From contig NW_027488368.1 of NCBI RefSeq assembly GCF_051014445.1, positions 27,812,001 through 27,876,000 of the forward strand: a stretch of 64,000 bases of DNA, read 5' to 3'. The position numbers and the translations under genes were made by a program. Position 1 is the first letter of the stretch, and each line of letters begins with the position of its first letter. The notes beneath the pieces are model-generated. The model saw nothing but the letters and a program-made list of their open reading frames with translations. It was not told the DNA's origin and made no database searches. Positions 53,691 to 63,398 of this stretch are shown here, piece after piece. Origin of the DNA: Colletes latitarsis (lineage: Eukaryota > Arthropoda > Insecta > Hymenoptera > Colletidae).

Positions 53691-54866
53691 GTTCAGCCTT
53701 CATTAAATGTAAATCGCTACCCATATCTATAAACGCTACTATCTGCTTACCTAGCAATGTAACAGGCTTGTATACTTTATTGTCCTGAACGGCCACTGCC
53801 GTATACTCGTTTACCTGCTTGTGCTGCCCCTTCTTACAATCCATGGCTCTGTGTCCGAAGTCTCGGCAAGCGAAACATCTTGGCCCTTTGCTTTTAACAG
53901 GACAGTCTACACCTCGATGGTTCCTCTCACCGCAATTGAAGCACCGTAATTGGTTATTCGGCACTTCTTTAACGTCTTGCTTTATTGTCTTCACTGGTGA
54001 CCACTTGCTTTCCTTTGGCTTGATCGCTGGGTTGAACGGCAACGATCTTCCTTGCAAGGAAATCCTATCGAATGCTGCTAACATTTCCCCCTTAGTTGCT
54101 ATCTTCTGCACTCGCGCCAGATCCCTTAATCCTCGATCAGGTATTCCTTCTATAATGTACTCTATCATTTCTGCGTCACTGATAGGTACGCGGCATCCTA
54201 AAATCACTATTTGATGTACATATTCGCTGAACGTTTCTTCTTTCCTCCAAACACGCGCCTCAAAACGTCGTCTCATCTCAAGAACGCTTCCAGGATGGTA
54301 AAACATTTCCTGTAGATTCCTCAGTAATTCTTCTACTGACATTGCAATATGTTCAGGTTTCGAATGTAATCACTCAAGTGCATTACCCTTCATTCACGAT
54401 CCCATCAACAGTTTAGCCATATCATCCGTCAGTTGATACGTCATTTTCAATGTTTGAACTTGACGCTCCCACGTGACGAATGTATTGCTACTTCCATCAA
54501 AATAACTTAATAAATCCGCAATGGCAGATATATTTACCGGTGGCGGTCGTCTTTGCCCCGTCGGTACGCTTGTTGATTCCCCTGCCTCACCTCTATCGAG
54601 ATTAAGCCTCTGCATTTCTCGAAGTAATGCAATTTGTTGGCGAGCTAAATCAAGCTACCGCTCTACTAGTTGCTTCTCTCTTTGCGCAAGTTCCATTTCT
54701 CGCCGCATCTGTACCATATCACTTGCGCATCCTGAACTATTGTCACTCGCAGTTTCTTCGACCACGCTGCTAGTACATAATTTTAACCATTCGCCGGTCG
54801 GATCGAATTCATGCAGCCGCTGAATCAATTCCGCTTTCAAACCAGATATTGAAAGTCCCTTCTCTC
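53691..54866 (-). pseudogene. Gypsy Gag and protease, 5'-truncated
   Basis: The rightmost residues GLKAELIQRLHEFDPTGEW resemble a SAP DNA-binding motif, followed by a coiled Glu/Arg-rich stretch. Stops interrupt at about 54655, 54394 and 54365. The capsid-like region is 54342-54000 (MFYHPGSVLEMRRRFEARVW, GCRVPISDAEMIEYIIEGIPD). Two zinc knuckles follow: CFNCGERNHRGVDC and CFACRDFGHRAMDC. The protease loop reads VAFIDMGSDLHLM, with Met for the usual Thr/Ser after Asp. Coding then meets the I-like element. Start codon and N-terminus are lost at the R1 junction. Confidence 0.85.
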
Positions 54867-55319
54867 CCCTCCGGCCTCGGGTCGGTGTGGGCCCGGTGCC
54901 CCCTCTCCGCCGCCCGTAAGGTGGCGGAATCCGGGAGGGTGTTGGTGGGGTGGGTTTCGGCGCGAGTGGAAATCCTCGCGCCGCGCCCGCTCCAGTGTCA
55001 CCGCTGCCTCGAATTGGGGCACGTGAGGCAGTGGTGCACCTCGCCGGTGGACCGCAGCGGTCAGTGTTACCGCTGCGGTGCCAAAGAGCACCGTGCGAGC
55101 CAGTGCTCGGCGGCCTCCCACTGCCCGCTGTGTGCGGACATGGGGAGGCCAGCCGATCACAGGGTGGGGAGCAAGAAGTGCTCCCCCCCCTCCCGGAAGG
55201 AGAGGAAGAGGCGGGCTGCACCGGCTCCGGTGCCGAGGGCGGTGGCATCGTCCTCCATGGAGGTGGACGGTGCTACGGGGACGGACGGCCGGGAGGAGGC
55301 TGGCGCGGCCATTAATTAA
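54867..55319 (+). pseudogene. R1-clade ORF1, C-terminal part
   Basis: Retains the end of the RRM-like region and all three CCHC knuckles (CHRCLELGHVRQWC, CYRCGAKEHRASQC, and the wide third one), ending at the TAATG overlap with ORF2. Missing about three quarters of the protein, including its start. Confidence 0.92.
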
Positions 55320-58300
55320 TGCCGCCCCGCCTCCTCCTCCAGGCCAACCTCAACCACTGCCGCGCGGCACAGGACTTGATGTCCCAAGTCCTCGCGGAGT
55401 GGGGGGTTGGCCTGGCGGTCGCCGCCGAGCCGTACCGCGTCCCTGATCACCCTCATTGTGTGGGCGACGCGGACGCCTTGGTGGCGACGGTATGGGGAGG
55501 GGGCGACGGGTCCCCACCGTTCTCCTTGTTGGAGCGCGGTCGGGGATTCGTCGCCGTGGACTGGGGGGGAGTCGCTGTGGTGGGGTGCTACATTTCGCCC
55601 CGTAGCGGTCACGCTGCGTTCGAGCTGTACTTGGCTGAGGTCGCGGCATGCGTGCAGCGCTACGCGGCCCGGCCGGTGCTGGTCCTGGGGGATTTTAATG
55701 CCAAGTCGGTGGCTTGGGGATCCCCCAGGACCTCCGTTCGCGGCGGGATCCTGGGCGATTGGGCGGCGGGGCTCGACCTCCGGGTATTGAACCGGGGGTC
55801 GGAGCACACATGCGTGCGGCGATATGGGGGGTCCATCGTGGATGTTGGATTCGCGACCCCCAACGCCGTGCGCATGGTGTCGGGTTGGCACGTGGTCGCG
55901 GGGGCAGAGACACTCTCCGATCACCGGTACATCCGGATGGAGGTCTCTGCCGCCGCGAGTGCATCCCGACACGGCCGCCTGCGTGGCACCCCACCACGCC
56001 GCTGGGCGCTTCGGCGCCTGGACAAGGACGCCCTGATGGCAGCTGCCCTCGCTGCAACTTGGCCGCAGGGAGCGGCCGAATTGCCGAGCATAGAGGAGGA
56101 GGTCGCCCGGTTCGGGGCATTGGTCGCGGGTATTTGCGACGCGGCGATGCCTCGGGTCGGGCGGGCTTCTCCTCGCCGGGCGGTGTACTGGTGGTCGGAC
56201 GCGATCGCGGAGTTGCGAGTCGCGACTGTCCGCGCCCGACGCCAGTACACCCGCGCGCGCCGTCGTCAACGTACAGGCGACGGCGTGGCGCGAGCGAGGG
56301 CAGCTGATGATCTGTATGGAGCATACCGCGTGGCGCGGGTTGCTCTGCAGGTCGCCATCAAACGGGCCAAGACCCAGGCATGGAAGGAGCTCCTCCAGAC
56401 CCTTGATGACGATCCATGGGGGCGCCCATATAAGGTGGTGCTGAATAAGCTCCGCCCGTGGGCGCCCCCCGTCACCGAGGGTCTTGACCCCCGGCTGCTG
56501 AAGGACGTGGTCAATACACTCTTCCCAATTGGGGAGAGGGGACCGCGTCCTCCGGCGGCGGCGGCTGTCCCAGTGGAGTGGACGGCCGAGCTGGGGGTCA
56601 CGCAGGAGGAGCTGGCAGCGGCCATCAGACGGCTCGGGGTTCGTAACACGGCCCCGGGTCCGGATGGTGTGCCCGGCCGGGTTTGGGTCTTGACCCAGGG
56701 CGTCCTTGGGGCCGACCTCAGGCGGTTGTTCGACCGCTGCCTGAGGGACGGGCGATTCCCCCCCAGTTGGAAGGTGGCGAGGATAGTCCTCCTCCGGAAG
56801 GAGGGTCGGCCCGCGGAGTCTCCCTCCGCATACCGGCCCATTTGTCTCCTCGACGAGGTGGGCAAGCTCTTCGAGCGTGTGATTGCTGCCCGCCTCGTCG
56901 AGCACCTGTCGCGGGGTGATCCCGGTCTGGCCGTCTGCCAGTTCGGTTTCCGGGGGGGCCGATCGACTATCGACGCGATAGGTCGTGTGAGGGCCCTCTC
57001 GGAGGCGGCCGTCTCCCGGGGAGGGGTGGCATTGGCAATATCCTTGGATATTGCCAATGCCTTTAACACCCTCCCCTGGGAAGAGATAAGGAGGGGACTC
57101 GAATATCATCGAGTCCCCCCTTGTCTCAGGGCGGTCGTCGGGGATTATCTCCGCGGCAGATGGATCGAGTATCCGGGCCGGGATGGTGATATGCGGAGGG
57201 AGGTGTACTGCGGTGTTCCGCAGGGGTCGGTCCTCGGGCCACTCCTGTGGAACATCGCGTACGACTCGGTGTTGCGGGCCGGCCTCCCCGACGGCGTCAG
57301 CACGGTGTGTTATGCGGATGACACACTGGTGCTGGCCGTCGGGGCGCACTGGGGGAGGGCCATGCGTCGCGTGGAGGAGGGGTCGCAACGCGTCGTCGAC
57401 CGGATCAGGGGGATGGGGATGACGGTGGCGGCCCATAAGACCGAGGTGATTGCGTTTCATTCACCTCGGCAGGATCCGCCACCCCCTTTGATCCGGGTGG
57501 GTGGGGCTGACATCGAGGTGAAGCCCCAGATCAGGTATCTAGGGCTGATCCTCGATAGCCACTGGCGTTTCGAGGAGCATTTCCGCTGCCTGGTCCCCCG
57601 GTTGGAAAGGATGGTTGCGGCTCTGGGCCGGATCCTGCCCAACCTGGGGGGCCCGGCGGGCCGAGTTCGTCGCCTCTATGTGGCAATGGTCCAGTCGGTG
57701 GCCCTATACGGGGCCCCCGTCTGGGCGGACGACCTGGCTGCCTCCCGGCGCAGGATGACTATGCTGCGTAGGGTGCAGAGGCGCATGGCGCTCAGGGTCG
57801 TCCGCGGGTATCGGACCATGTCACATGAGGCGGCGACGGTTCTAGCGGGGATGCCGCCCATGGACCTGCTCGCGCGATCGCACGCGGTGATGTACCGGCA
57901 CCGCGTCGACCGTCGCGCGGGGGTGGGGGCGGTCCCGGGCGGGCAGGAACCTGCTTGGGGGGATTTGAAGCGCCAGGCCCGGCAGTCCGTGTTGCTCGCG
58001 TGGCAGGAGCGGCTGGCTCTGCCAACCGCGGGGCACCGGACTGTCGGGGCTGTTCGGCCACTCCTGAAGGAGTGGCTGGACAGAGGCCATGGCGGCCTCA
58101 CCTACCGGATGGCACAGGTATTTTCCGGGCATGGCAGCTTCGGAAGATACCTGTGCCGGATAGGGAAGGAGCCGACGGCGCGTTGCTGCCACTGCGACGC
58201 TGAGCAGGACACGGCGGATCATACCCTGGAGGTATGCCCCGCGTGGGAGGGGGAGCGCCGTGTCCTGGTCGGCGTCGTCGGGCGGGATGTCTCGCTGCCG

Positions 58301-58501
58301 GGCGTGGTGCGCGCCATGCTCGGCAGCGAGGAGAAGTGGAGGGCCGTGGCCTCCTTCTGCGAGAACGAAATGTTGCAGAAGGAGGCCGCGGGGAGGGACC
58401 GCGAGCTTCAGCGGCGCGCTGAAGCTCGCGTTCGTGCGGTGGCCCGAGGTCGTCGCCCGGTCGCGAGGCGTCACGGGCGGCCGCCTCGGCGTGGCGGATG
58501 A
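55319..58501 (+). CDS. R1-clade ORF2, intact second copy
   Basis: 1060 residues, the same length as the copy at 32305-35487 and differing by a small number of scattered substitutions. All key residues are kept: QANLNHCRAAQDL, GDFNAK, SDHRY, LDIANAFNTL, GVPQGSVLGPLLW, YADD and the C-terminal CCHC. Although the element lacks its 5' part, the ORF2 has stayed open, pointing to recent insertion. A long antisense open frame (55316-57460) mirrors it because of GC-biased third positions and is not a gene. Confidence 0.95.
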   Translation: MPPRLLLQANLNHCRAAQDLMSQVLAEWGVGLAVAAEPYRVPDHPHCVGDADALVATVWGGGDGSPPFSLLERGRGFVAVDWGGVAVVGCYISPRSGHAAFELYLAEVAACVQRYAARPVLVLGDFNAKSVAWGSPRTSVRGGILGDWAAGLDLRVLNRGSEHTCVRRYGGSIVDVGFATPNAVRMVSGWHVVAGAETLSDHRYIRMEVSAAASASRHGRLRGTPPRRWALRRLDKDALMAAALAATWPQGAAELPSIEEEVARFGALVAGICDAAMPRVGRASPRRAVYWWSDAIAELRVATVRARRQYTRARRRQRTGDGVARARAADDLYGAYRVARVALQVAIKRAKTQAWKELLQTLDDDPWGRPYKVVLNKLRPWAPPVTEGLDPRLLKDVVNTLFPIGERGPRPPAAAAVPVEWTAELGVTQEELAAAIRRLGVRNTAPGPDGVPGRVWVLTQGVLGADLRRLFDRCLRDGRFPPSWKVARIVLLRKEGRPAESPSAYRPICLLDEVGKLFERVIAARLVEHLSRGDPGLAVCQFGFRGGRSTIDAIGRVRALSEAAVSRGGVALAISLDIANAFNTLPWEEIRRGLEYHRVPPCLRAVVGDYLRGRWIEYPGRDGDMRREVYCGVPQGSVLGPLLWNIAYDSVLRAGLPDGVSTVCYADDTLVLAVGAHWGRAMRRVEEGSQRVVDRIRGMGMTVAAHKTEVIAFHSPRQDPPPPLIRVGGADIEVKPQIRYLGLILDSHWRFEEHFRCLVPRLERMVAALGRILPNLGGPAGRVRRLYVAMVQSVALYGAPVWADDLAASRRRMTMLRRVQRRMALRVVRGYRTMSHEAATVLAGMPPMDLLARSHAVMYRHRVDRRAGVGAVPGGQEPAWGDLKRQARQSVLLAWQERLALPTAGHRTVGAVRPLLKEWLDRGHGGLTYRMAQVFSGHGSFGRYLCRIGKEPTARCCHCDAEQDTADHTLEVCPAWEGERRVLVGVVGRDVSLPGVVRAMLGSEEKWRAVASFCENEMLQKEAAGRDRELQRRAEARVRAVARGRRPVARRHGRPPRRGG

Positions 58502-59017
58502 CCTAGGCTGGGAGGGGGGTCCTGAGGGGACCCTCCTCCCGCCAGGCGGCGCCGGGTCGGACCGGTTGGGGGTAGGAGTGCCTCCCCCTACCGGTCCGAC
58601 GCAAGGGGAGGCACCCTCGGCGGTCTGGTGCGGCCATGAACGCCCGGCCGCCGAGGGGTGGAAACGGGGTCGCGGGCGGTTGCGAGTTGGGGCTCGCAGC
58701 CGCCACTAAACGCGGCCCCGGGACGGATAGCGGCGGGATTGAGTGGCCCCGTCCCGCCGCTGTGAGGCAGTGTGTCTACTGGGGGGACCGATTGTCCCCC
58801 CGGGGGATGGGCGCGAAAGCGCGGGCACGGGGAGGATACCGGAAGAATGCTTCGAGCGATTCCCGGTATCCTCCCAAAGCGTGCCGAAGGGTCACCGTGG
58901 GGATTTTAGTGGGTAGGTCCCGCGCCTGTCGTTGTACGGGCGCGGGGAATCCCACACACCCCTCCCACCTCTCCCCAAGGAGGTGGGAGGGAGTCTTTCG
59001 AAGATTTTCCCCACGAC

Positions 59018-59043
<26 letters not shown>

Positions 59044-59050
<7 letters not shown>

Positions 59051-60317
59051 AGAAAGCTGCTAGCTAGTAAGGGAGCAGGGAGCTAGTAAGGAAGCGGTAA
59101 GCTACTAAGCAAGCAGTAAGCGAGTAACCTAGCAGTCAGCTGGTATGAAAGCAAATATCAGGAAAGCAAGATAGTAATGAAGCAGTAAGCTAGAAAGCAA
59201 GGAGCAGGCTAGTAAGAAAGCAGTTATCTAGTAAGCTAGTAGTAGGCTAGTAAGCAAGCAGTGAGCTAATAAGCAAGCAGGAAGCTGGTAAGGAAGCACT
59301 AAGTTAGAAAGCAAGCAGAAGGCTAGTAAGCAAGCAGTGAGGGAGTAAGCTAGCTTGTAAGATAGTAAGCAAGCAGTAAGCTAGTGTGCAAGCAATAAGC
59401 TAGTAAGCGAGGTGGAAGCTAGCAAGCAAGCAGCAAGCAAGTTAGCATGCGGGAAGCTAGAAAGCACGCAGCAGGCTAGTAAGCATGTAATGAGCGAGTA
59501 TACTAGCAGTAAGTTAGTATGGAGGCAGCTGGCTAGTAAGCAAGCAGCTGGCTAGTAAGACAGAAGTAAGTTATGAAGAAAGCCCGTAATGCAATAAGGA
59601 AGCAGTTAGGTAGTAAGCAAGCAGTAAGCCAGGAAGCGATGAGGAAGCTAGTAAGAAAGCAGCATGATAGTATGCTAGCAGTAGGCTAGTAACCAAAAAG
59701 TAAGATAGCATGCAAGCAGTAAGCTGGTATGAAAGCACTTATCTAGTAAGCAGGTTGTAATCTAGTAAACAAGCAATGAACTAGTAAGCGAGCAGGAAGC
59801 TAGTAAGAAAGCTGTATGTTAGTAACAAAGCAATAAGCTAGTAAGCAAGCAGTAAGCTGGAATGAAAGCTGTTAGCTTGTGAGCAAACAGTAAGCTAGTA
59901 ACAAAGCATTATGCTAGTAAGCACGCAGTAAGCTAGTAAGCAAGCAGTAAGCTAGTATGCTAGCAGGGAGCTAGTAAGCAAGCAGCAAGCTAGTAAGAAT
60001 ACAGGTAGCTAGTAACAAAAACGTATGCTAGTATGCAAGTAGTAAGGTAGTAAGCATCCAGTAAGCTAGTATGCAAGCGGCAGGCTAATAAGAAAGCAGT
60101 TTGCTAGTATGAAAGCAGTGGGCTAGTTAGAAAGCAGTAAGGTAGTAAGCAACCAGTATGCTAGTAAAAAAGCAGTTGTCTAGTGAGCAAACAGCAAGCT
60201 ACTAAGCATGCAGTAAGCTAGCAAGGAGGCAGTTGGCTAGTGAGCAAACAGCAAGCTAGTAAGCAAGCAGAAAGCTAGTAAGCATGTAGTGAGCTAGTAA
60301 GCAAGCGGAATACAAGT
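59044..60317. repeat. 19-bp satellite, reverse polarity
   Basis: The unit is read as AGTAAGCTAGTAAGCAAGC. The opposite polarity to 37753-42760. Ends in AAGT (60314-60317), the TSD of the next LTR. Confidence 0.95.
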
Positions 60318-61314
60318 TGTAACGCGCATGTCCGACGCGGGACCGCGACCCGAGCACCGTCGCGGCCGAGTCCCCGCGACCGGTGGTTTCCCGCGCGGCC
60401 GCTAGGCGTCCGCGATTTCTCACCGCTAATTTCGCGCCGCGCGAGTATTAATACCGGGCCACCGGCCGGATTCGGCGGACTCGTGTCTTGCTCGTCGAAG
60501 CCGATTTAAGTGGCGAGTGTAACGTACGAACCATACGGGTATACACGAGCTCCGACTTTTTGCGAACACGAGTGTGCGAGGGGCACTCTCGCGACCGATC
60601 CGCCGAACCTCCCATAACCCTGGATACTGGGTCGAACCGTTCCTTCTTTCCTACCCTGGCCCTACCGACATCGCGGCCTCGTAGCAGTGTAGGTAGGGTA
60701 TTGCCTGACTCCGCACCCACTGTGGCCTCCGACCGACACCGCACCTCCAATAACCCTGGATACTGGGTCGAACCTCTTCCCTACTTCCTACCCTGGCCCT
60801 ACCGACATCGCGGCCTCGTAGCAGCGTAGGTAGGGTATTGCATTACCGTCCTGCACCGACCCCCTCGGCCACATCCCGCCGCCCACCGAACCTCCAATAA
60901 CCCTGGATACTGGGTCGAACCTCTTCCTTCTCTCCTACCCTGGCCCTACCGACATCGCGGCCTCGTAGCAGCGTAGGTAGGGTACTGTATGCCCTCTCCC
61001 CACCGCTGAGCGCCTGAACGCTCATTGCGCCGCTCTCTTCGATCGACCGACCGCACGCCGCGCTCCCCTCCGCTGAGCGCCTGAACGCTCATTGCGCCGC
61101 TCTCTCTACGAGCGACCGACCGCTCGCCGCGCCGTCCTCCGTAGCCATAAATATAAGTTTTGTAAGTAGGTTAAGTTAGCAATAAACACGCTCAAAACAT
61201 CCACCCGCCCTACGTCACTCACCGCTGCGAATCCTCGACCGCCGACTGACTCGACACCGCTCACCTTCCTCCGCGTCCCCCTCGAATCGGACCGACCAAG
61301 GGGGAACGGTCACA
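60318..61314 (+). mobile_element. Gypsy-type solo LTR (997 bp, TSD AAGT)
   Basis: Starts TGTAACGCG and ends CGGTCACA, with the 4-bp duplication AAGT at 60314-60317 and 61315-61318; four bases suits Gypsy rather than BEL (five). It is GC-rich. Three copies of a block of about 100 bp, beginning AACCCTGGATACTGGG (60617, 60752, 60899) and ending near GTAGGTAGGGTA, lie in tandem. They are followed by two copies of a 67-bp unit beginning CCGCTGAG (61003, 61070). AATAAA occurs near 61180. Orientation is inferred from AATAAA. No coding sequence. Confidence 0.85.
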
Positions 61315-61460
61315 AAGTAAGAAAGCAGTTGGCTAGTGAGCAAACAGCAAGCTAGTAAGCAAGCAGTGAGCTATGAAGCCAGGAGGAAGCTAGTGAGAAG
61401 CAGTAGGATAGTAGGCAAGCGGTAAGCTAGAAAGCAAGCAGCAGGCTAGTATGCGAACAG
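61315..61460. repeat. 19-bp satellite, reverse polarity
   Basis: A short stretch between two LTRs. The boundary with the BEL LTR is unclear; 61461-61482 is neither good satellite nor clearly LTR. Confidence 0.85.
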
Positions 61461-61482
61461 GCAGTTATTAGAGAAGCATTAT

Positions 61483-63398
61483 TGTTTCAATATCGCGTTA
61501 ATCGACGGATTTGAGAACCGTTTAGGGAAATATTCAATTTAACGTGAATTATAACTGAGAACCATAAATTCCTCGTACGGTATTGTTTTCGTGTACGCGA
61601 CATTCCAGAGACTCTCTGATGCGTAGATCGGTACATGGAACGATACAGGTTAGAGAAACCATACGCGAGTGTTGGCTGCTCTCAGTCACGTGATCGACCC
61701 AATATATTTACTTGGGATCGATCGTCGAAGATCCATAAACAGAGAGGGTAGAGGAATATTGAAATTAAGAAGAGATAGACATTGAAGAGCAGGGATAGCG
61801 CCACGAGGTGGTGATTACCCCTCTCGTGGCCGCGACTGCGGATGTCTGTTCGCTTCTTAGCTTCGAGACTCGATAGCGGGTCCTCGCAGCGAGCAGATCG
61901 ACAAACGATTCCGCTCAGCGACGAAACCAAATCTCCGAATATAGGTTCTGAGAATACTCGAACCTTTCGTTTTGAATATTAAATTGTTGCTCAGAATAAA
62001 CTAAATCGGTGAGGCATTTTATCAGCCCCGATTATTGACTGTACAATCTCGCCGAATAGCACGTGACGCTCGAGTTACGTGGTCGTGTGAGGGAATTGAT
62101 AAACTTCGGTTCCCGCTTGGCGAGATTATTAACAAAATTTAAAAGACTGTGTGTTTTCGTCCAACTTTCATGTGACGTTTGTGCTACGCGGTCATGAAAG
62201 GGGAATCGAGATAAGAATCGTTTCCCGTGTGTCGAAACTCCAGTCTCAGCAAGGGCTACGGCCCGATCAGTACTAACGACTCCACGGACTGCTGCATTTG
62301 ACGCGGTCGTGCGAGGCTGACATTATCACGGACTCCTGCATTTAACGCGGTCGTGAGGCTGAATTTCCAACGTCTCGCTGCAACCAGCGGTCGTCGGAAG
62401 TCCAGTTTCGGCCAGTGGCTACGGCCAACTCAATACTGATTTCTCCACGGACTGCTGCATTTGACGCGGTCGTGTGAGGCTGATTATCTTCACGTGACGT
62501 TTGAGTTTCGCGGTCGTGTAAGAAGTTGTCGTACGGACTGCTGCATTTGACGCGGTCGTGCGACAAGTTGAATTGTCCGCACGGTTTTGTATATCACCCC
62601 TAGGGTGGTCTCTGACCGATACCCTACGTGGGCTCACCGTTTCTCCGGACGAGGCTAAGAAATTCCGGACTTCTTAGCTCTCAACCTGCTCGAGCAACGC
62701 TCCTTGACCGCCAGTGAGTACGTACCCTGTGCGTAGAGCAACGCATAATGAGCACCGTGGTGTATGCTCCTTTAAACGTAAGACGCTACGTGCGCCGTTA
62801 AGGGCTACATCACACCGCGTCTTGTACGCAGGGAACGGTGAGAAACTGCGGTTTGGACAGCATTTGGAGCCTTACGACCTCCACCTGTTGTCCTTTCCTG
62901 CGGCATTCAACCATCGCTAAAAAGCGGAGAATTGAGAAATTAGATCTCTTCTTCCGCACAGCGATCGAACGGTTCTCGATTTGTGAGAACGTTCATAATA
63001 TACAATCCACTCACACATATCTCAGTTCGTCGAGACGTGTCTGTAATCTCCGCTCTTGAGTGCGAACGGCACAGACAGGAGCGTGCGAGATAGAGCGAGA
63101 CGGGCGACGCGACAAGCGTTAATAGGTATTTCAATCCAGCCTTGCCCTTCCTTGTTACAGAACTACCCATCGCGAACTTGGCCAGGAGCAGCCGGCCCAG
63201 GTTTTTCCCCAGACGTCACACCGACGTCTAGGCGGTTTTTTTCCTTTTTTTCTTTTTCATTAAAAATAAACGTTAATTTTATTGAGCAAAATCAGGTGTA
63301 TCAATTTATTCAATACTTTCTCCCAGTGTCCTTTCCCTCGTAATCCGGACCACGTCAGACTAAAATAACCCCCTAAGGGCGGCGAAGGTCTTCAAACA
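61483..63398 (+). mobile_element. BEL-type solo LTR with amplified stem-loop modules
   Basis: Starts TGTTTCAATATCGCG and ends CTTCAAACA; about 1.9 kb. It matches the left-edge BEL LTR around GCGACATTCCAGAG (61598-61611), and has the hairpin motif GGAGCCTTACGACCTCC (62866-62882) and ATACAATCCACT (63000-63011). It contains seven copies of a CACG...CGTG module (62059-62560). I could not identify a matching 5-bp TSD, so either end may be slightly off. No coding sequence. Confidence 0.82.
62059..62560 (+). repeat. Seven-copy stem-loop module in the BEL LTR
   Basis: Copies of about 28 bp at 62059, 62169, 62283, 62327, 62446, 62491 and 62532. Each has a 4-bp terminal stem (CACG/CGTG in five copies) around a core such as GACTGCTGCATTTGACGCGG or TGACGTTTGAGTTTCGCGG. 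Copy 2 has CATG/CATG, which keeps the pairing; copy 7 starts TACG. Single counterparts lie in the LTRs at 1638-1668 and 43000-43030. Confidence 0.8.

Larger units (their letters stand above)
45189..54866 (-). mobile_element. Gypsy (Ty3) element, decayed, split by an I-like element
   Basis: From the right: Gag with a SAP-like motif, zinc knuckles, protease, [I-like element 48430-53675], RT, RNase H, integrase, and a 3' non-coding end with a purine tract AAAAAAGGGCAGAG (complement at 45235-45248). RT before integrase is the Gypsy order. The 5' LTR and start of Gag are missing: at 54866 the sequence switches to an R1 element. The 3' LTR is not clearly identified; a BEL-type LTR begins 46 bases further on. 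At least six nonsense codons and several frameshifts; dead. Confidence 0.88.
54867..59043 (+). mobile_element. R1-clade element, 5'-truncated, with intact ORF2
   Basis: Begins within ORF1 (about codon 485 of the full-length copy), then complete ORF2, 3' UTR and a 26-base A-run (59018-59043). The left flank is Gypsy gag and the right flank is reversed satellite; they do not form a TSD, so one side has been rearranged after or during insertion. Sequence is nearly identical to 31764-35900. Confidence 0.93.

Noticed and set aside
61461..61482. Target duplication for the long BEL LTR at 61483-63398
   Set aside because: AGCAG follows the right end but no matching pentamer sits at the left end; AGCAT five bases off is not good enough.
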